Source: an uncultured bacterium
GTDB taxonomy: Bacteria > Cyanobacteriota > Vampirovibrionia > Gastranaerophilales > Gastranaerophilaceae
Assembly: GCA_949294395.1 (NCBI GenBank)
Contig: CASFGU010000068.1
Location: 1 to 36,005, forward strand
Length of the DNA: 36,005 nt
Reading direction: 5' to 3'
Notes under the pieces: model-generated
Seen by the model: only the letters and a program-made list of their open reading frames with translations
Told to the model about the DNA's origin: nothing
Databases searched by the model: none
Shown: positions 32,128 through 36,005 of the stretch, in pieces
Numbering within the stretch: position 1 is the stretch's first letter
How the letters are laid out: every line of letters begins with the position of its first letter
Translations under genes and position numbers: made by a program

Positions 32128-33717
32128 TTATCTGAAAATCAGACTTAGAAGTTTGCCGGTTATTGTTCTTTCAGGGTTATGAGAGAACACTTTAAAATTT
32201 TTATCGTCAATTCTTGCGTTTGGAATACTTATATCTTCAATTTTTACCTGATTTTTCCAGAGAACATAAGAAAGTGATAGCTGGTCGCGTTTTGAATAGT
32301 TTTCAATATAATACCACCACTCCTCCATGAGTTTATTAATATATTCTGAATGCTTACGGTAAATTATATTTGTTTCATTCAAACCAAAATTATCCGGCAT
32401 ATCGCTATTTTTTACAAGATTAAGCATGGCTGATATATTTTCCTGCGTATCCTTTTGAAGAAAAGATACAGCCTCAGCCTCCTCATAAATTGAACTTCTG
32501 CAGTAATGCTCCGGAATTAAAATGCTTTTAGAGGATTGCTCAATAATATCAAAAATATACGGGGTTAAAATATTAACATTTGCATCAATCCACAGACTTT
32601 GCTCATATTGCGGAAAAAGTTTATCCGGATGCGTTTTGTGCCAGCGGGCATTTCTGGTATCGTCTAGAGAAGAATAGGCAAGAGGAAGTATCTTCCACTC
32701 CCCGAAAGTTCTCATCTTCAAAAGAGTTTTATTATCCGTAAAACATACATAATCCCATTTATAATTAATATAGTCATGCAAAACCGGCATTATATCACAT
32801 CTGCCTGCAATTACGGTATATACAACTTTTTTATTTAATGCAGGCAAGCTTTTATACTTCATCAGATTTTTAATTGTCATAATGCGGTTTGATTCAGATT
32901 GATTATTTAACTTTTTCAAAAACAGAATATAACCTTTGAATTTTCCGAAAACATCTGCAGCCAGATTTTCCATTATATTATCAGGCAAAGAACAGTCGAG
33001 CTTATGAAAAAAGTTTCCCCACCTTTGATATAAAATTCTGTTATTTTTTGAAAGCGCCCCGGCTTTTGCACCATTAAAGCTTTTATTTCCGTGGTGAAGT
33101 ACATACAGGTTGTCAATAAGAACACATCGCCTTCCGCGGCTGCGCGCAGCAAGCGAGAAATCAACTTCCTCACAGTAACCTTTTTCATAAATTGTATCAA
33201 ACAATCCGTATTCATCGACATAGCTTTTTCTCACACAAAAACAAAACCCTTCTGCATTAAAAATATCCGGATACTGCGAAACCCTACGCTTTTCAAAGAG
33301 AAAATTCATCAGTTTTAAGGGCAGTATCTGCGGCAGATAATAACGTGCACTATAAGAGGCAACCGGCGAGGCTGCAGCAATATTTTTGTCAGAAGCAAAA
33401 CATGCAGCAACTTTCCGGCTAAAATGCTCCGGAATTTCGCAGTCGCTGTTAAGAAACACAACAACTGCCCCTTCTGTATGCAAAACCGCCATATTACAAC
33501 TTTTCAAGTAACCGAGGCAAACATCATTCCGGATAAGTTTAAACAGACTGTGCTTTTCGACAATTTTTTTAAGATACTCGGCCGTTTTAGTATCAGAGCA
33601 GTCATCGACAATTATAACCTCTCCTGTTTCAAAATCAAAATTTCTTAAAATACTTTTCAATGCCTTCTTTACATACTTACACGCATTATGCACCGGCACA
33701 ATCAGACTAACCTTCAT
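32128..33717 (-). CDS. Bifunctional GT2 - DUF616 glycosyltransferase fusion
   Basis: 529 residues. The N-terminal GT2 domain (about 1-250): KVSLIVPVHNACKYV, EVIIVDDCSD, AVVVFLNSDCEIP (the DxD-type SDC) and, later, CEEVDFSLAARSRG. From about residue 298 a second domain matches DUF616 (TOD1/MUCI70-like): VVYTVIAGRCD, DYVCFTDN, RWHKTHPDKLFPQYEQSLWIDANVNIL. DUF616 proteins are predicted nucleotide-sugar transferases. One polypeptide may therefore add two sugars in succession. AAGGAGC 7 nt upstream of ATG. It is not in an operon; probably surface glycan work. Confidence 0.86.
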   Translation of the reverse strand: MKVSLIVPVHNACKYVKKALKSILRNFDFETGEVIIVDDCSDTKTAEYLKKIVEKHSLFKLIRNDVCLGYLKSCNMAVLHTEGAVVVFLNSDCEIPEHFSRKVAACFASDKNIAAASPVASYSARYYLPQILPLKLMNFLFEKRRVSQYPDIFNAEGFCFCVRKSYVDEYGLFDTIYEKGYCEEVDFSLAARSRGRRCVLIDNLYVLHHGNKSFNGAKAGALSKNNRILYQRWGNFFHKLDCSLPDNIMENLAADVFGKFKGYILFLKKLNNQSESNRIMTIKNLMKYKSLPALNKKVVYTVIAGRCDIMPVLHDYINYKWDYVCFTDNKTLLKMRTFGEWKILPLAYSSLDDTRNARWHKTHPDKLFPQYEQSLWIDANVNILTPYIFDIIEQSSKSILIPEHYCRSSIYEEAEAVSFLQKDTQENISAMLNLVKNSDMPDNFGLNETNIIYRKHSEYINKLMEEWWYYIENYSKRDQLSLSYVLWKNQVKIEDISIPNARIDDKNFKVFSHNPERTITGKLLSLIFR

Positions 33718-33832
33718 CGCTGCTCCTTAATGATTAAATGAGTAGTATTCATATTAACTACTACTGTAATGATACTTTATTAAATAAAAATTATCATGTC
33801 ATGAGGTTATAACAAAGTCAACAATAATTTAA

Positions 33833-33838
33833 TATAAT
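33833..33838 (+). promoter_or_regulatory. -10 of the XRE regulator gene
   Basis: TATAAT, 25 nt before ATG 33864, leaving a short leader with AAAAGAGAA. The -35 is not clear. AGTCAAC nearby could be an operator half. Confidence 0.45.
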
Positions 33839-33863
33839 TATTGGATTTTAACAAAAGAGAATT

Positions 33864-34184
33864 ATGCAAAATACTAAAGAATTATTAGCAATAAGAATAA
33901 AACAGCTTAGAAAAAGCAGAGGGCTTACTCAGGAAAAACTGGCAGAACTTATCGGCAGGGATACCAAACACATTTCAAAACTTGAGATTGCCGGTTCGTA
34001 CCCGTCTATAGATACGCTTGAGCGTATTGCGAATGTTCTGGATGTTGAAATAAAAGAGTTTTTCAACTTTGACGGGCTTAAAGATAAAAACTACATAAAG
34101 GACGAGTTTAAAAAGCTTCTGCAGTACGCAGATGAAAAACATCTTCAAATTTTGTATAAAATTCATAAAGATTTAATTAATTAA
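33864..34184 (+). CDS. XRE-family helix-turn-helix regulator
   Basis: 106 residues. A Cro/CI-type HTH occupies about residues 8-62 (IRIKQLRKSRGLTQEKLAELIGRDTKHISKLE to VEIKEFFNF), with the canonical TQEKLAE recognition part. The last 40 residues are helical (FKKLLQYADEKHLQILYKIHK), perhaps a dimerisation arm. It resembles small regulators such as SinR/HipB-like ones, but no toxin partner follows; mazG is next, 26 nt from its stop, and has its own -10. Confidence 0.9.
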   Translation: MQNTKELLAIRIKQLRKSRGLTQEKLAELIGRDTKHISKLEIAGSYPSIDTLERIANVLDVEIKEFFNFDGLKDKNYIKDEFKKLLQYADEKHLQILYKIHKDLIN

Positions 34185-34195
34185 ATAAACATTTG

Positions 34196-34204
34196 TGCTA
34201 TCAT
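34196..34204 (+). promoter_or_regulatory. Extended -10 promoter before mazG
   Basis: TGC then TATCAT (34199-34204), 6 nt, ATG 34211. This is the same arrangement as for dnaE and tatD. Confidence 0.5.
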
Positions 34205-34210
34205 AGAAAT

Positions 34211-34981
34211 ATGGGATATGTGGAAGAATTAAAAGAATTTGTAGAGGTAATTGCACGGCTCCGTGCGCCTGACGGCTGCCAGTGGGACAGAGAACAGACA
34301 CACCTGTCACTGCGGCCTAATATGCTTGAAGAAGCTTACGAGGCAGTTGATGCAATGGATGACAATGACATGAAACATCTTCAGGAAGAACTCGGCGATG
34401 TTTTGTTGCAGGTAGTGCTTCACGCACAGATTGCAAACGAGGAAGGAGCTTTTACCTTAGAAGACGTTGCACGCGGGATTAAAAATAAAATTATCCACAG
34501 ACATCCGCATGTTTTCGGCAATACAAAGGTTTCTTCCACAAAAGAAATCCTCGATAACTGGGATAAACTAAAAGCGGAAGAAAAAAAGCACAGAAAATCC
34601 GCAATGGACGGAGTTTCAAAAGCGCAATCCGCCCTTATGAGTGCACAGAAAATCAGCAAAAAAGCTGTTAAACAGGGGTTTGAATGGCCTGACGAAGCTT
34701 CCTTATACGACTGTATAACATCAGAATTTAAAGAATTTCAGGAGGCAAAACAGGCAAAGAACCGGGAGCTTATGGAAGAAGAATTCGGAGATATTCTGTT
34801 TGCTGTTGTGAATCTTGCCCGCTGGAATAAAATTGACGCAGAGCAGGCTCTCTTAAAGGCAAATAAAAAGTTTATAAGCAGGTTTAATAAAATGGAAGAA
34901 CTGGCGGACAAACCGTTAACAGAATATTCACTTGAAGAATATGACCAATTATGGAAAGCTGCCAAAAAAGCTCTAAATTAA
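34211..34981 (+). CDS. mazG: Nucleoside triphosphate pyrophosphohydrolase
   Basis: 256 residues from ATG 34211, the standard length of two-domain MazG. It hydrolyses (d)NTPs to NMP and PPi, cleaning aberrant nucleotides and influencing ppGpp levels. First domain: RLRAPDGCQWDREQTHLSLRPNMLEEAYEAVDA with the metal-binding EExxE and EELGDVLLQVVLHA; then HRHPHVFG; second domain: EFKEFQEA and EEEFGDILFAVVNLARW. A TTG at 34193 is in frame but would sit upstream of or within the -10, so ATG 34211 is chosen. Confidence 0.95.
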   Translation: MGYVEELKEFVEVIARLRAPDGCQWDREQTHLSLRPNMLEEAYEAVDAMDDNDMKHLQEELGDVLLQVVLHAQIANEEGAFTLEDVARGIKNKIIHRHPHVFGNTKVSSTKEILDNWDKLKAEEKKHRKSAMDGVSKAQSALMSAQKISKKAVKQGFEWPDEASLYDCITSEFKEFQEAKQAKNRELMEEEFGDILFAVVNLARWNKIDAEQALLKANKKFISRFNKMEELADKPLTEYSLEEYDQLWKAAKKALN

Positions 34982-35119
34982 AACAGCTTCTCCAACGTTC
35001 AAAAGCCGCTAATAGTGTAATTTCAGGGTTATATTAACAAATATTAAGTAATATTGTTTCCAAAAGGCAATTTCTTTAGAAAAAAATCCTTTATAGAAAT
35101 ATAAGGAAAGAGGATTAAT

Positions 35120-35323
35120 ATGAAAGAACAAGAATTAAATACAATGATGTCTGTAGTTTCTGATCCAATCAAGAATGTTTATAAAATCAATTCAAGAAAA
35201 GATTTGGAAGAAATCCAGAGAATTATTAGAATCTTCAATATTTCAGAAGAACAGCACAACAAACACGCAATGCTGTCTATCAAAAATCTTGCAACTTTCA
35301 GATTAGTTCTCAGCAACAACTAA
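35120..35323 (+). CDS. Small protein of unknown function
   Basis: 67 residues, charged, helical in character (SRKDLEEIQRIIRIFNISEEQ; KHAMLSIKNLATFRLVL), no signal and no cysteine. GAGGA 6-7 nt before the ATG and a terminator after it argue that it is a real gene. It stands alone between mazG and the prepilin gene. No known family is recognised. Confidence 0.7.
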   Translation: MKEQELNTMMSVVSDPIKNVYKINSRKDLEEIQRIIRIFNISEEQHNKHAMLSIKNLATFRLVLSNN

Positions 35324-35360
35324 CAAACAAGCCCACAATATCCTAAACGATATAAAGCGG

Positions 35361-35390
35361 AAGCCCTGCCTTAAAAAGCAGGGCTTTTAA
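35361..35390 (+). terminator. Intrinsic terminator of the 67-residue gene
   Basis: AAGCCCTGC (35361-35369) pairs with GCAGGGCTT (35378-35386), 8-nt loop, then TT. The T tract is short, so strength is uncertain. It lies 6 nt from the end of the convergent prepilin gene. Confidence 0.7.
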
Positions 35391-35395
35391 GCTAT

Positions 35396-36005
35396 CTACC
35401 ACGGGTAATCGTCTTTTATCTTCCAGCCGTCCCGCACCAACTTTGCAGCGCACATATAACCGGTTCCGCTTTTTGAACAATTATCGTTAACAGTATCGTC
35501 ATCCTCGTTGTATCCGTAAGGCATAATTCCTTTTCCTGCAATTCTTTGAAGGAGAAAGGTATCCCTGCCAAACTTGTTTGGAATTTTTGAAGCATTTAAG
35601 TCAACAATAATTCTGGTGTCCTCACCGACGGAGAAAATCAAATTCCCATCTTCATCCGTTTCTTCTCCGCTGCCTGAAGCATAGCCTGACGTCATCAATA
35701 TACTAACAAAAGTTCCGTCAGATAAAATAAATGCAGTGCGGGAACCATCATTAACAACCCAATAAGCATCATTGACACCATTAGCACGATACCACGGCTG
35801 TGCAGCCTTGTAATTACAATCAGCTTCTCTCGACGCTCCGGTACAGTACCTCATTACTTTTAAATAAGGCTTCCAGTAGGTATCAAAATATACTTTTGCA
35901 CCTTTTGAAGTATCCCAGTAAAGCGAGGACTCATTATCTACCTCGGATTGCCTGAAAGCTTGATTTAAAATAGTATACACCTTCTGAAGCTGTGTTACAG
36001 CCTGC
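35396..36005 (-). CDS. Type IV prepilin / pseudopilin-like protein, 3' part only
   Basis: The frame stays open to the right edge, so the N-terminus with the expected prepilin peptidase site is outside the window. About 202 residues are visible, starting QAVTQLQKVYTILNQAF, which is the end of a long N-terminal helix as in type II secretion/type IV pilus major-fold proteins. The C-terminal globular part has cysteines (YCTGASREADCNY; DNCSKSGTGYMCAAKLV) that may form disulphides, and ends GWKIKDDYPW. The GTG at 35980 is not the true start. Prepilins of this type are abundant in Vampirovibrionia. The role is secretion, adhesion or motility. Confidence 0.8.
   Translation of the reverse strand, partial: QAVTQLQKVYTILNQAFRQSEVDNESSLYWDTSKGAKVYFDTYWKPYLKVMRYCTGASREADCNYKAAQPWYRANGVNDAYWVVNDGSRTAFILSDGTFVSILMTSGYASGSGEETDEDGNLIFSVGEDTRIIVDLNASKIPNKFGRDTFLLQRIAGKGIMPYGYNEDDDTVNDNCSKSGTGYMCAAKLVRDGWKIKDDYPW

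Noticed and set aside
33864..34981. A toxin-antitoxin pair formed by the XRE regulator and the following gene
   Set aside because: The second gene is a full-length MazG pyrophosphohydrolase, not the MazF toxin, and it has its own promoter signal.
1..36005. CRISPR array, insertion sequence or prophage
   Set aside because: No regularly spaced repeats, transposase, integrase or phage structural gene was found; the only repeat-like element is the 173-bp palindrome.

Overview
The window is AT-rich bacterial chromosome made almost entirely of single-copy housekeeping genes, plus a few small lineage-specific proteins. The best guess for the source is a Vampirovibrionia/Gastranaerophilales-type ('Melainabacteria') organism of the cyanobacterial phylum. 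This is inferred from the type IV prepilin-like gene at the right edge, from small proteins carrying an S/T-F-x-G-N/K motif, from a glycine-zipper membrane protein of a kind remembered from that group, and from MlaE/MlaF without adjacent mla partners. No marker gene (16S, ribosomal protein) is present to prove it. An outer membrane is implied by MlaEF, and a peptidoglycan wall by DacB, AnmK and GatD. No phage, transposase, CRISPR or defence locus was seen.

Layout. 1-110: an unidentified GC-rich segment. 124-195: tRNA-Gly(CCC). 333-908: a secreted protein. 911-2587 (-): a polytopic glycosyltransferase. 2707-2781 (-): tRNA-Gly(GCC) with its own promoter and terminator. 2944-6489 (-): dnaE. 6541-8398 (-): two overlapping WYL-domain regulators. 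8399-9202: the only large non-coding region, holding a 173-bp palindromic element. 9203-10333: anmK, then a structured non-coding stretch and a small SFxGN protein. 10905-14707 (-): nnrD, trmL, a CDP-alcohol phosphatidyltransferase, a Gfo/Idh/MocA oxidoreductase and a GT2 glycosyltransferase. 14881-15588: a glycine-zipper protein with a strong terminator. 15811-18646 (-): an overlapping operon of a DUF374 acyltransferase, a nitrilase-family amidase and dacB. 18781-25562: tig, clpP, clpX, polA and a small secreted protein. 25559-27333 (-): tlyA and tatD. 27379-30988: gatD, mlaE, mlaF and an aminotransferase. 31176-32003 (-): a two-gene operon of lineage-specific proteins. 32128-33717 (-): a GT2-DUF616 fusion. 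33864-34981: an XRE regulator and mazG. 35120-35323: a small orphan. 35396-36005 (-): the 3' part of a prepilin gene.

How it works together: tig-clpP-clpX is a protein-folding and degradation cluster; dnaE and polA serve replication and repair; anmK, dacB, gatD and perhaps the aminotransferase serve peptidoglycan recycling and synthesis; mlaEF, DUF374 and the CDP-alcohol transferase serve membrane lipids; nnrD, mazG and the nitrilase-family enzyme look like metabolite repair or housecleaning.

The most interesting pattern is in gene starts. Six genes (dnaE, the DUF374 gene, tlyA, tatD, mlaE, mazG) have a -10 hexamer ending exactly 6 nt before the ATG, usually in an extended TGn form and with no usable Shine-Dalgarno, and gatD has one 8 nt before. 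This predicts leaderless mRNAs next to genes with textbook AAGGAGG sites. Second are the long palindromic element, the unexplained structured RNA candidates, and the recurring SFxG motif in small proteins.
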